From: Microbulbifer sp. A4B17
GTDB taxonomy: Bacteria > Pseudomonadota > Gammaproteobacteria > Pseudomonadales > Cellvibrionaceae
DNA: 64,000 nucleotides
Direction of reading: 5' to 3'
Assembly: GCF_003076275.1 (NCBI RefSeq)
Contig: NZ_CP029064.1
Coordinates: 3,296,501 to 3,360,500, forward strand
Part shown: positions 9,079-17,627 of the stretch, piece after piece
Position numbering within the stretch: position 1 is the first letter of the stretch
Layout of the letters: each line of letters begins with the position of its first letter
Translations under genes and position numbers: made by a program
Notes under the pieces: model-generated
What the model was told of the DNA's origin: nothing
What the model saw: the letters and a program-made list of their open reading frames with translations, nothing else
The model's database searches: none

Positions 9079-10028
9079 CTACTGATATATAATCCTTACA
9101 TGGGTAAAACCCGTTTGAATGGCCAATGCCGTTTGACCAGAACCACTCTGCATCGCAGTGATAGAGTTATCTACTCCAACCTGATTAGTGATAGCGGAAC
9201 TAAAGGGTGCATCGGATTGGAGTATATTGGCGTTATTCATCATCCCAAATTGCTCTGAAATCACATCACCAGCTCCAACGACTCCCTGTTCTATATCTGC
9301 GGTATTGTCCGCTCCAATTTGATTTATTAGCGATGAACTGACTTCAACATCTTCCTGAATCAGGGTAACACTATTCAACTCTACAGATTGATTCAAACTA
9401 GCATGACTGGATATAACGGACGCAAGATCGTCCTGTTGAAGTAAAGCATTATTCATTAGCCCCAGCTGATTAACTAGCACAACCGATGACCCCCCCCCTC
9501 TTCCTGAGTTATTCGCCTAATATTTAAAGATCCTGCTTGACTAAGCACTGATAAGCTAAAAGATGTATCTTCATCCTGGTCGTTTCTTGCCTCATTAAGC
9601 TCACCTAACTGGTTGATACCGGCAAAACTGGATACTACAACCTGGTGCTGATCTAGATCAGCAAAGTTACCATTTCCGGCTTGATTGATAACCGAAAGCC
9701 CAGCATCAACAATGGCACCCTGCCTCAATTCTGCTTGGTTTGCAGCTACATCAATATCCTGAATAATAAAAGCATCATTTCCGGTACCTAACTGAATAAT
9801 TGATAAAGCACTTGAAGATACATTACCCGCTTGAGTACTTGATGCAATGTTTAACGATCCAACCTGAAAGTGAAATGCTGCATTATTACCAGCGACAGGC
9901 TCTTGTAAAGCTGTTGAACTGTTTAAGGTACCTATTTGGGTTTGAGAAGCGGAATTGTTGTCAGCCAACAAATAGCTTGAGATTGCTAGAGAGAGTGCAG
10001 ACACTAACGAAACAATTGAAGATCTCAT
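9079..10028 (-). pseudogene. Curlin-repeat secreted protein, reading frame broken at a nine-G tract
   Basis: The gene starts at the ATG at 10028 with a signal peptide (MRSSIVSLVSALSLAISSYLLA) followed by repeats of the curlin type, Q-x-G-x2-N-x5-Q (for example TQIGTLNSSTALQ, FQVGSLNIASSTQ, IQLGTGNDAFIIQ). After 184 residues it runs into nine consecutive G (plus-strand C at 9490-9498) and stops. In the next frame the same repeats continue without a break to 9079, ending in the IIYQ expected of curlin-family C-termini. Gain of one G or loss of two restores a protein of about 316 residues. It may therefore be a phase-variable gene in the OFF state, a true pseudogene, or a homopolymer sequencing error. 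No csgG, csgE or csgF export genes are nearby. Curlin repeats form extracellular functional amyloid in known members. Confidence 0.8.
9490..9498 (-). repeat. Homopolymeric G9 tract inside the curlin-repeat gene
   Basis: Nine C on the plus strand, G on the coding strand, located exactly where the curlin reading frame switches. Homopolymeric G tracts of eight or more inside surface-protein genes are classical slipped-strand mutation sites. Confidence 0.9.
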
Positions 10029-10778
10029 GAGTAACGCCTTTAACCTCTACTCAATATCAAAAACTTGAGAATGATCTACTACATGCATCTTTAGCTGCAA
10101 TTAAGCCAATTACCCCATCACCGTCAATAACGGGTAAAGCAAACCCAGATTTCAATACCACTCATGAGAGAAAACAAAAGGAAACTTATACCAAATCATT
10201 CAATTATAGATTTATAGAGATAAAATCGACCATCTATAAGAAATAAATAGTGAAAGATTAATAATAGAGCATGGAATTATATAAAGAACACACATCCAAA
10301 GATGAGTTACATGAAATTTAACTCAAGATAAAATTCACAAAATAATACTACAAATGAAAAGGTATTTTTACAGCTCACAACGGAATATACAATGCTTTGC
10401 AAAACAACAAAGTGGTTAACTGCATCATATTCACATCATTCATATATTCTCACTAATTATAGACACATAAAAATATATTCACTTTTAACAACACTCTACT
10501 TCTACCCAATTCACCTCACACCAAAACCGAATCCCCTGACCACCCAAGCAACATAATAATTCACCAGGCATGAAGAGCCTCTGCGATCGCTTTGCCAAAG
10601 GCATATTAACATTCGAATTTAAACACCACTACATCATTAAAATTTATTATTACAAAAAAATCGGAAACTATTTAAAAATATATGGAAAACAATTAATAGC
10701 CATCTAGATTTTTACTTTTGTTCAACCCCCAAGGGGAGTTCTCTATAAGCAATAAACCTATTAACTCAGGAATAAACC
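10029..10778. other. 750-base AT-rich divergent intergenic region
   Basis: Lies between the divergent curlin and beta-helix genes. Stops occur in all frames and there are many A/T runs. It presumably carries promoters for both genes, perhaps with a regulator-binding upstream region. GGGGAG at 10734-10739 is too far from the ATG at 10779 to be its ribosome binding site; CAGGAA at about 10769 is better placed. Confidence 0.5.
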
Positions 10779-11720
10779 ATGAATAAGCATCAAACACCAT
10801 TTGGCCTTATTTTAGCATCATCTCTTGGACTAACAATTTCCCTTAACAGCTTTGCCGTTAGCTGTGGAGACACAATTACTACCCAGGAAACACTGACAGA
10901 GGACCTATTGTGCACCGACAACCCTGCCCTTACTATTTCCGGCCCAGGTGGCGGGCTTGATTTAGCTGGATTTACTGTAGAGTGTTCTGACTCATCTAAT
11001 GAAGGTATTTATTTAACAGGTCTCGCCGCAAGCGTGACTTCAGGTGAAGTGACAAATTGCTTCAACTCAATACTACTGGTGGATGATGGCGTTCATTCAG
11101 TTACTGACATTGAAATAACTGAACCTGATGAAGTAGGAGTTGTTATTGATAGTAACAGTAACTTTGTAACTGGAGTCCAGGTAATTGCTGGTTCAGGTGA
11201 CTTTGCCACTGGCATTAATATAGAAGATCCAGCAAGTTACAATCAGATTCTTGGAAACTTCGTAGAGGGTGCAGTGTTTGCTGGAATATATGTAGAAGGC
11301 CGAGGAAATAATATCACCAGCAATGAAATTGTAGGCTCAGACAACTTCGGAATAAGACTTGATCCCGATGGTTTCAGCAATCTAATTCTTCAAAATATCA
11401 TTGATGGAGGTGCAGGAATCGGAATAGCAGTAAACTCTGACTTTAACTTAATCTCCCAGAATTCAATAAATAACAACCAAACGGGAATCAGTATTGAGAG
11501 CGCTGACAATAACACAGTCAATATCAACACATCTGACAATAACAGTGTCTATGGGATAGCGATTCAGGGCACAGACGCTAACTTCAATAGTATTCTTTCA
11601 AATAGTGCAGACAATAATGGCGATTTTGATCTCTTCGCATCAGATGACCCAGACTGCACCTCAACAAATAATTGGATTGGCAATAGCTTCACCACTAGCG
11701 ACCCAGGCTGCCTGAATTAA
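10779..11720 (+). CDS. Secreted right-handed parallel beta-helix repeat protein (copy 1)
   Basis: 313 residues. The N-terminal signal peptide ends near SLNSFA/VSCGD. The mature protein starts CGDTITTQETLTEDLLC and continues as about ten short repeats with the N-x-I-x-x-N-x-I rhythm of NosD/pectate-lyase-like beta-helices (NQILGNFVEG, NNITSNEIVG, NLISQNSINN, NTVNINTSDN). It ends NNWIGNSFTTSDPGCLN. The same N-terminal CGDTI... and C-terminal DPxC...FTTSxPxCL caps occur in the paralogue at 36407-37387, which also sits beside a curlin-repeat gene. Probably a secreted or surface carbohydrate- or fibre-associated protein; no catalytic residues are evident. A hairpin at 11751-11789 may terminate it. 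Confidence 0.85.
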   Translation: MNKHQTPFGLILASSLGLTISLNSFAVSCGDTITTQETLTEDLLCTDNPALTISGPGGGLDLAGFTVECSDSSNEGIYLTGLAASVTSGEVTNCFNSILLVDDGVHSVTDIEITEPDEVGVVIDSNSNFVTGVQVIAGSGDFATGINIEDPASYNQILGNFVEGAVFAGIYVEGRGNNITSNEIVGSDNFGIRLDPDGFSNLILQNIIDGGAGIGIAVNSDFNLISQNSINNNQTGISIESADNNTVNINTSDNNSVYGIAIQGTDANFNSILSNSADNNGDFDLFASDDPDCTSTNNWIGNSFTTSDPGCLN

Positions 11721-11750
11721 AATACATACCTAAGTCTGACCTTTAAATAG

Positions 11751-11789
11751 CATTGAAAGCGATACCCAAACTGTATATCGCTCTCAATG
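11751..11789 (+). terminator. Hairpin downstream of beta-helix gene
   Basis: CATTGAAAGCGATA pairs with TATCGCTCTCAATG (one mismatch in 14) around an 11-base loop, 30 bases after the stop. There is no strong T run, so termination is only probable. From here to 12131 no gene is convincing; an 81-residue open frame starting in the hairpin (11753-11998) has no signal, domain or ribosome binding site. Confidence 0.5.
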
Positions 11790-12131
11790 CTGGCTATTGC
11801 TTTATAGACGAGGAAAAATGCACACTTAGAAACTTCCGTGTCATCGCTAAACGTTCAACTTCCAGTTTCACTCTATCCATACCTGGTTTGAGCTTATTAA
11901 TATCCTACATAAACACACCTTCATTACAGGCCTTCATGAGAGTCAAAAATATCAAGGATTTTCCCTTGGAATCATATATAAAAGATTCCATAAATTAAGG
12001 GGTAACTACTGCTATATAAAATAATCAATAAGCGACTAAATAAAGTAGCTCCATTTTAAACTTATATCTCATTAAATCAGCACTTACCTCTCATAGTACC
12101 CATCAACAGCTTCTATCACACTCATATCTGT

Positions 12132-12210
12132 ATCAATTGTCTTCTCACAAGGAGTATTAGTTTGAACGTCGGTAAAAATCCGACTGTCAAACTAATGGAA
12201 GACAATTGAT
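12132..12210. repeat. Long imperfect inverted repeat upstream of curlin gene
   Basis: Outer arms ATCAATTGTCTTC (12132-12144) and GAAGACAATTGAT (12198-12210) are perfect. Inner arms at 12156-12172 and 12180-12196 match in 15 of 17 positions around a TAAAAAT loop. The left side has an 11-base bulge containing AAGGAG. The structure ends 69 bases before the curlin start, so it could be a 5'-UTR structure, a terminator or attenuator, or the remains of a small palindromic element. Confidence 0.7.
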
Positions 12211-12278
12211 GCGACTTCAACCTCCGAAATGCAATTGAAAACGACATACGTCGCACAGTCTCATCACTAAAGGAGTTA

Positions 12279-12728
12279 ATGATGAAGAATATTGCACCTC
12301 TTTCCGCCGGTACTGCCCTCGCAATCATCAGTCATGGAGCTATCGCCGACTCTAATACCGCCACGGTGTATCAGGAAGGTATTAGTAACACAGCTACGGC
12401 CGTTCAAAGTGATCCGACCGCCACCAACAACACCATCGATCAAACTCAGATCGGTGATAACAACACCAGCTATGCAGAGCAATCTGCTAACAGTGATGGC
12501 GGCACCATTATTCATATCCAAACTGGTGATATGAATAATGCTGAGTCCTATCAGGACAATTCAGTTGGCGCCTATATAGAGATTAACCAGGGCGACAACA
12601 ATCAGTACGTATTCACAAACCAGTCATTTATTGATGGCAGCTCCATGTCTATTACTCAAGATGGAGATGGACAGACTGCTATCGCCAACCAGGTAGGTAC
12701 TGCGAATATAGGAAATATCTTCCAGTAG
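12279..12728 (+). CDS. Curlin-repeat secreted protein, short form
   Basis: 149 residues, about the size of CsgA/CsgB. The signal peptide ends at HGAIA/DSNTA. The mature part is five to six curlin repeats (YQEGISNTATAVQ, TQIGDNNTSYAEQ, IQTGDMNNAESYQ, NQGDNNQYVFTNQ, TQDGDGQTAIANQ) and ends IGNIFQ, the aromatic-Gln end typical of curlins. Rich in N, Q, S, T and D with no cysteine, consistent with an extracellular amyloid subunit. AGGAG at 12271-12275 serves either of two adjacent ATG codons. A strong terminator follows at 12744. Third curlin-like locus counted with 9-10 kb and 34-36 kb; which copy is the major subunit cannot be told. Confidence 0.87.
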   Translation: MMKNIAPLSAGTALAIISHGAIADSNTATVYQEGISNTATAVQSDPTATNNTIDQTQIGDNNTSYAEQSANSDGGTIIHIQTGDMNNAESYQDNSVGAYIEINQGDNNQYVFTNQSFIDGSSMSITQDGDGQTAIANQVGTANIGNIFQ

Positions 12729-12743
12729 CCAAAGCCAGCTCAT

Positions 12744-12772
12744 AATGCTGCCCAGCAACGGGCAGCATTCTC
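12744..12772 (+). terminator. Rho-independent terminator after curlin gene
   Basis: AATGCTGCCC, AGCAAC loop, GGGCAGCATT followed by CTCTTATT: ten perfect base pairs. Confidence 0.75.
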
Positions 12773-13231
12773 TTATTCAGGTATCAACCCTATTCCACAT
12801 TCAATGGGGCTATTGGCATATTATCTTCACTACTGTAATCAAGCCCCAACAATCATATATCTATACTAAGTAGTACTATGGATAACTCAAATACGGAACC
12901 TTTCCGCTATAGAAGTGGCAAGACGTCCACCCACTCGTTTACCAGAAGTATTGAGCTTATAGTCTGTTCGTGCATTCTACTGCCAAGCATACTCAGGCAG
13001 CAGAACCTCTATCAAACCTCCATCTACTAATCCTCAGCAGCAGAATAACTGGCGATTTTTTAGTCCAACCAAAAAATTTAAGAAGGACAACTTGCCAAAC
13101 TACCTGAATACCAATTCAGCTGCTCGTTTTGTGTCCATAATGTCAACTGACAAACTCATTTATACGCCTGCCATACCTTCAGCAGAAAAGTTGAAAGTAT
13201 CTGACTTATTTCATCAGAGAGGGATCTACAA
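12773..13231 (+). other. Intergenic region, nothing certain
   Basis: 459 bases without a supported gene. A 69-codon open frame (13092-13301) overlaps the following gene in another frame and shows no coding features. Probably contains the promoter of the SnoaL-like gene. Confidence 0.4.
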
Positions 13232-13741
13232 GTGCACAAACGACTTTCCTATATTGTACTCACATCGTTGCTATGTTTTTTCAGCTTTACATCTGCAGTG
13301 ATTGCTCAGTCAAACAATCTGCAAGAGAATAAGAAGCTTGCTATGCAAGCAATCGGGTTATGGATGAGCGGGAACAAGGTTGACCCGGACACGATTCTTT
13401 CACCTAATTACGTAAATAATCTGGATTCCGCAACTACCACTAGTGCTGCCCCACAGAAGCGCGATCTGCAAGAATTTAAAGCTGAAGTGGCAAAGTTCCA
13501 TAATGCTTTCAAAGACGTAAAAACTATCAACACAATGCAAGTTGCTGAAGGAGATTTAGTTTCAACCCATGTGACTGTCAGCGCTCAGCATGTCGGTTCA
13601 TTTATGGGCGAGCCTCCGACCAACAAAACTATTACTTGGGATAGCGTAGAATTCGTCAGGATTAAGGACGGAAAAATAGTTGAAGCCTGGGTTACCTGGG
13701 ATAAATATGGATTCCTAAAGCAGCTTGGCTTATTGAAATAG
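13232..13741 (+). CDS. Secreted SnoaL-like (ester cyclase-type) protein
   Basis: 169 residues from a GTG start. Signal peptide MHKRLSYIVLTSLLCFFSF...AVIA/QSNN. The mature domain (about 28-169) has the cone-shaped alpha+beta pattern of SnoaL/NTF2-like ester cyclases: an N-terminal helix with NKKLAMQAIGLWMSG, then LQEFKAEVAKFHNAFKDVKT, and strands LVSTHVTVSAQHVGSFMGEPPTNKTITWDS / EFVRIKDGKIVEAWVTWDKYGFLKQLG. The ending DGKIxEAWxxWDxxGxxxQLG is characteristic of this family. Members range from polyketide cyclases to proteins without known reaction; periplasmic export is less usual. No operon partner on this strand. Confidence 0.8.
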   Translation: MHKRLSYIVLTSLLCFFSFTSAVIAQSNNLQENKKLAMQAIGLWMSGNKVDPDTILSPNYVNNLDSATTTSAAPQKRDLQEFKAEVAKFHNAFKDVKTINTMQVAEGDLVSTHVTVSAQHVGSFMGEPPTNKTITWDSVEFVRIKDGKIVEAWVTWDKYGFLKQLGLLK

Positions 13742-13793
13742 ATTGACACAGAACTCTTTTCTTGACATTAACATTCAGAAAAATTCATTACTT

Positions 13794-13918
13794 TATAATT
13801 CCCGAATCTATCGAAACTAGATTTGACCGGTGTCTCTATGAGTGCAGAGACATTCTCTGAAGTAGCCAGTCTGCATATAGGGATGGCAAGGCCATCCTAA
13901 GGCGGGCAATAGCTGGTC
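13794..13918 (+). ncRNA. Candidate orphan structured RNA with its own promoter
   Basis: A consensus -10 box TATAAT at 13794-13799 is followed 25 bases later by a nested fold: closing stem GACCGG (13825-13830) with CTGGTC (13913-13918, one G-U), hairpin GTCTCT/AGAGAC (13832-13851) and hairpin GGATGG/CCATCC (13881-13897). The segment is richer in G+C than its surroundings and contains no open frame. The next plus-strand gene is almost 4 kb away, so it is not an obvious riboswitch. It matches no RNA family known to me. Confidence 0.35.
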
Positions 13919-14125
13919 CCAGGGGATGAATTTAGAGTTTATCAAAAATTTTCTGGGTAGTTAAAAGTATGAATATAAATTCAAAATCCATCTATACAAA
14001 AGGGTCTGGTGGAGTTGATTTTTGTTATCAATATTCATGTAACATTTGATAGTAGATCATTAATGATTATATTTTTCAGTTTGGGCAAACTTCTCTGATC
14101 AGGCATCAACATTAAAGAAGCGAAG

Positions 14126-14172
14126 AGGCACCTCTTAAAACCAAAAAATTTTAAGGTTTTTCTGAGGTGCCT
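14126..14172. terminator. Bidirectional terminator hairpin
   Basis: AGGCACCTC (14126-14134) pairs with GAGGTGCCT (14164-14172); within it AAACC/GGTTT pairs around an AT-rich loop. Placed 25 bases after the stop of the minus-strand SDR gene, with a T run on the correct side. Confidence 0.7.
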
Positions 14173-14196
14173 GGCAGTCAATTAAGTCGATCAGCT

Positions 14197-15066
14197 CTAT
14201 TTAATCTGAAATAGATTACTCATTCCATAAGCTGAATAAATCTCCTGCATGGCCTGCTCCGTAGCCTTGTTGATTCTCTCAATAGTGGGATTTAATCCGG
14301 CACCATCGACAGTTGTTCTAAATGGGCGTTTCTCTGGTTGACCTTGTAACAAATTTAGCACAGCATCTGCAACTAATTGCGGACTTGGTGCATCCTCTGA
14401 TTCATGGCCCTCTTCAGTTCCAGCCCACATTTGCTCCGGGGCACTGGCATAGTCACCATAACTTGCAGCTACGTCTTTATCACTTGCTCTTAATAGGTTT
14501 GATCCAAAATCAGTTCCAAATCCGCCTGGCTGGACAATTAAAGACTGAATGCCGAATTGCGCTAACTCGACACGATAGTTTTCTGCAATTCCCTCAACGG
14601 CGTGCTTTGTAGCATTGTAAGACCCCAGGAAAGGTAATACGAACTTTCCTAAGATACTCGATATCTGGATAATAGTTCCACTACCACGCTGTTTCATTTG
14701 CGGTAAGACTGCGCGAATTAATCGTTGAACCCCAAAAACATTGATGTCGAAAACTTTTTTAAAATCTTCAATAGTGAAGCTTTCTTGCCAGCCAAGCGTA
14801 CCTACACCGGCATTATTAATCAATATATCAATTGAGCCAACCTCATTAACCGCTTTGGCGACACCCTTGGCAACACTTTCATCATTGGTTACATCAATAT
14901 CAACGACTGTAATCCCCTTAGCAATTAACTCACTTGCTATTGAAGCATTGCGGCCATTAGAGTCTCTCATTGTACCAATTACTTTATAGCCATTACTTGC
15001 AAGAGTGTTAGCAATCAGATAGCCAAAACCGCTGTTTGAACCTGTAACTAAAGCTGTTTGAGTCAT
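14197..15066 (-). CDS. Short-chain dehydrogenase/reductase (classical SDR)
   Basis: 289 residues. Cofactor motif TGSNSGFG near the N-terminus, NNAG at about residue 88-91, catalytic Ser in IQISSILG and the Tyr-x3-Lys motif YNATK. This order defines a classical NAD(P)-dependent SDR. Asp or Arg cues for NADH versus NADPH are ambiguous (TMRDSNGRN). AAGGAG six bases before the ATG supports the start. The C-terminal part after PGGFGTDFGSNLL is about 100 residues and resembles SDRs annotated as oxidoreductases of unknown substrate. It lies in a run of minus-strand redox genes (second SDR, DJ-1 family) ending at the LysR regulator; they may share control but are separated by several hundred bases. 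Confidence 0.88.
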   Translation of the reverse strand: MTQTALVTGSNSGFGYLIANTLASNGYKVIGTMRDSNGRNASIASELIAKGITVVDIDVTNDESVAKGVAKAVNEVGSIDILINNAGVGTLGWQESFTIEDFKKVFDINVFGVQRLIRAVLPQMKQRGSGTIIQISSILGKFVLPFLGSYNATKHAVEGIAENYRVELAQFGIQSLIVQPGGFGTDFGSNLLRASDKDVAASYGDYASAPEQMWAGTEEGHESEDAPSPQLVADAVLNLLQGQPEKRPFRTTVDGAGLNPTIERINKATEQAMQEIYSAYGMSNLFQIK

Positions 15067-15662
15067 ATTTGTCTCCTTAAATTTACGAGCAACATCATTT
15101 GATAATTCGTGTACAGGTTATGTCTAATCAGCCCATTATTGAAATCAATTAACCTAATTTGGCGATGAATACAATTCATGACGCTCACACTTTAAAAGTA
15201 CTTAGGCTCTTAAATATGGCTGGAGAGGTATTTTATTTCCAAGAAAATGAACCTATCTAGAAATATAAACTCAGGCAAAAAAATATTTTAATGAAGCAAA
15301 AAATCATATTACTAAAGTTCGCCAAAAACTGCCTAAAGTCGCAATGGAAATACCATTGAAATTCAATGAGTAATTTTTCACTGCTCTATTTTCCATATGG
15401 GAATAAACCAAATGAACACGTAGCCCCAGATGCCTGACTAGCAGAGACCTGGGCCACCAAAACTCAGGAGGAATCGGGGGTTTACCAATAGAAAACACCA
15501 TTAATGTATGGTGTGGAGCCTTACCAGATTAACAAGTAAGACCCTTGAAACTTGAGGAAGGCACGGGATTTGAGTATGTAAAGTAATACTAATCAGCTAC
15601 TTATTCTGGAACACATATAAAATACGAATATAGTTTGCCTGTATATTATTATATAACTATTA
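15067..15662 (-). other. Intergenic region between two SDR genes
   Basis: 596 bases, AT-rich, with no supported gene; a 65-codon minus-strand frame at 15304-15501 has no features. Too long for the two SDR genes to be a tight operon. Confidence 0.45.
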
Positions 15663-16487
15663 TTATTTATTCATTTCCAAATCAAATGCTTCCCGGTAGT
15701 CGGGATGCCATCGAGACAATGGTGGGCGGTTGTGAATAATGTCTCCTGATGCCCAACTGATGCGTTTATTATCTATTGTACGATCTACATCGTTATCAGG
15801 ACAAAGAATATAGAAATCTCCACGCTCAATGCTTCTAAACATAAAATCAACGACCTGATCAGCAGTCCAGGCGCTGTCAGGTTTAGCAGGACTATCAATC
15901 ATACCAGTGTAAGTGAAGCCAGGTACTAGCAAATGAGATACTACTTGGCTTCCAGGATAATTTCGAAGGGAGTGCTGTAATGCCTCTGCAGTGGCTTTCA
16001 CTGCTGCTTTACTAACATTATAGGCAGGGTTTCCTGGGGGCGTGGTTATCCCCTGCTTGGAACCGGTTGTAACAATAATAGAAGGATCGCTTTGATTCAA
16101 CATTTCCGGAGCAAATGCGTGTATGCAGTTAATAACTCCCCATAGATTCGTATTAAGTATCTTTTTCCAGTTCTCCAGTTTTTCCCAACTTCCACTTTTA
16201 GCAGCAGTACCGGCATTAATAAAAAGAAAATCAATCCTACCGAACCTTTCCATTACTTGTTCTTTAAGCGCCAGAACCGCGTTGAAATTACCAACATCTG
16301 TTTCGACAATTAAAGCATTATTTTTCAAGCTGCTTCCAGCTTCCGACAATTTCTTTCGATTTAGATCAGCCAGACAAACCTTCATGCCTAGCTTGGAAAG
16401 TGCTTTTGCGGCTGCGAGGCCAATGCCGTCAGCACCGCCGGTAATGACTGCAACGTTATTCTTCCGAAATACAGTGGATGTATTCAT
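15663..16487 (-). CDS. Short-chain dehydrogenase/reductase
   Basis: 274 residues. TGGADGIG near residue 16-23, an Asp at the end of the second strand (VCLADLNRKK) that favours NAD(H), NAG in FLFINAGTA, catalytic Ser region VTTGSKQG and YNVSK. Classical SDR layout; the insert LLVPGFTYTGMIDSP after the active site is the usual substrate loop. Separate from the downstream SDR by about 600 bases, and only 171 bases from the DJ-1-type gene. Substrate unknown. Confidence 0.87.
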   Translation of the reverse strand: MNTSTVFRKNNVAVITGGADGIGLAAAKALSKLGMKVCLADLNRKKLSEAGSSLKNNALIVETDVGNFNAVLALKEQVMERFGRIDFLFINAGTAAKSGSWEKLENWKKILNTNLWGVINCIHAFAPEMLNQSDPSIIVTTGSKQGITTPPGNPAYNVSKAAVKATAEALQHSLRNYPGSQVVSHLLVPGFTYTGMIDSPAKPDSAWTADQVVDFMFRSIERGDFYILCPDNDVDRTIDNKRISWASGDIIHNRPPLSRWHPDYREAFDLEMNK

Positions 16488-16658
16488 ACTGAAACCTGAG
16501 TTTTATCAAAGTAAAGCAAAGAATAAATCAGCTTATTTAAATATCGGTATTGATACCCACCCCAACAGGCAGCGGCTCAAGCCGCTATCGCTCATTGAAA
16601 CTCATAATGTTTACTTGGACTAAGCCTGTAGAGGTTGGGCATAACTGCGTGAGACTAG

Positions 16659-17501
16659 CTATTTCATGAGTTTTAAAAGCTCTTGGGCAACGGCAGTAGA
16701 TGATTTATTGTTTTGACCGGTGACCAGTTCGCGATCAACTACAACATGTGGTTGCCAATCTTCTTTACCACGAGAGTAGTTGCCACCTGCAATAGTCATG
16801 GCATTTTGGGGCCAATAGAAAAGCTCATCACCGCCCAAGTAGTATTGAGTCGCAACAGTTTCTTCTGAATTACTAAAGACGGTCATTTTATAGCCATCAT
16901 AAACCCAGCCTTTAGCGGGTTTAGCCTTCTTGCCGGCTTTCATTTGAGCTTCAAACTCCTCGCTGTTAGGCAATGCCGACAGTAGTGCAACCGGGCCGTG
17001 ACACACTAACCCTGTTGGTTTGGATTCTGAGTTGAAATGCTGTAAGAATCCGCCCAAGCGCTTATTGGATACCAGATCGCCTAAAGGAGCGTGGCCACCG
17101 GGTACAAACATCGCATCAAAATTTTCTATGCCCAGCTGTTCAATACGAGCAAAACTGACCACTGGACTGTGCTCTTTATCGGTCAGCATGAGTTTATTGA
17201 AGAGAGCCTTGTGGGCATTGTAGTTTTCCTGGCTAACGTCCAGGAAGTGGTCAGGTGTATCAGAAACAGGATCCAACGTCGGCGCCAATCCAGTTGGGGT
17301 AGCAAATGTTAATGTGTGGCCAGCATCCATCAAGATTTTAACCGGCTCCATAAGCTCATTTAAATAGAAGCCAGTTTTGTAGTCATAGCCACCCTTCAGC
17401 TTCATTTCAGATACATCGGACATCACAACAAGGACGTTATCCGCCATCGCCAGTGGGCTTACGATCAATGTCGCCATAGCAAGGAGTTTCTTCAGACTCA
17501 T
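16659..17501 (-). CDS. Exported DJ-1/PfpI (ThiJ, Hsp31-like) family protein
   Basis: 280 residues from the ATG at 17501, chosen because AGGAA sits seven bases upstream and the product then starts with a clean signal peptide MSLKKLLAMATLIVSPLAMA/DN; a longer frame to 17597 lacks this. The nucleophile elbow is TGLVCHGPVALL (Cys167-His168) and a conserved Glu is in FYLNELMEP. MFVPGGHAPLGD is the family's oxyanion region. Related proteins are glyoxalases, chaperones or isocyanide hydratases. A signal peptide is unusual for Hsp31-like members. Divergent from a LysR-type gene with a possible operator between, so it is the likely target of that regulator. Confidence 0.87.
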   Translation of the reverse strand: MSLKKLLAMATLIVSPLAMADNVLVVMSDVSEMKLKGGYDYKTGFYLNELMEPVKILMDAGHTLTFATPTGLAPTLDPVSDTPDHFLDVSQENYNAHKALFNKLMLTDKEHSPVVSFARIEQLGIENFDAMFVPGGHAPLGDLVSNKRLGGFLQHFNSESKPTGLVCHGPVALLSALPNSEEFEAQMKAGKKAKPAKGWVYDGYKMTVFSNSEETVATQYYLGGDELFYWPQNAMTIAGGNYSRGKEDWQPHVVVDRELVTGQNNKSSTAVAQELLKLMK

Positions 17502-17591
17502 AATCAGTTCCTCTAGAACGGGGTTGATTGAATTGGAGTAGCTGCAGAATAGGCTCTTAGGCTTCATTACTGAAATTAATTGAACTAATAT

Positions 17592-17620
17592 AGTCATGAA
17601 CAGAGCTAATAGTTATGACT
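17592..17620. promoter_or_regulatory. Candidate LysR operator in divergent promoter
   Basis: Inverted repeat AGTCAT (17592-17597) / ATGACT (17615-17620) with a 17-base centre, just upstream of the LysR start at 17628 and between the two divergent genes. LysR-type sites are often imperfect dyads of this size in such positions. Confidence 0.4.
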
Positions 17621-17627
17621 GAACACC

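Noticed and set aside
11753-11998. 81-codon plus-strand frame after the beta-helix gene
   Set aside because: Starts inside a hairpin and shows no signal, domain or ribosome binding site.
13092-13301. 69-codon frame upstream of the SnoaL-like gene
   Set aside because: Overlaps the real gene in another frame without coding features.
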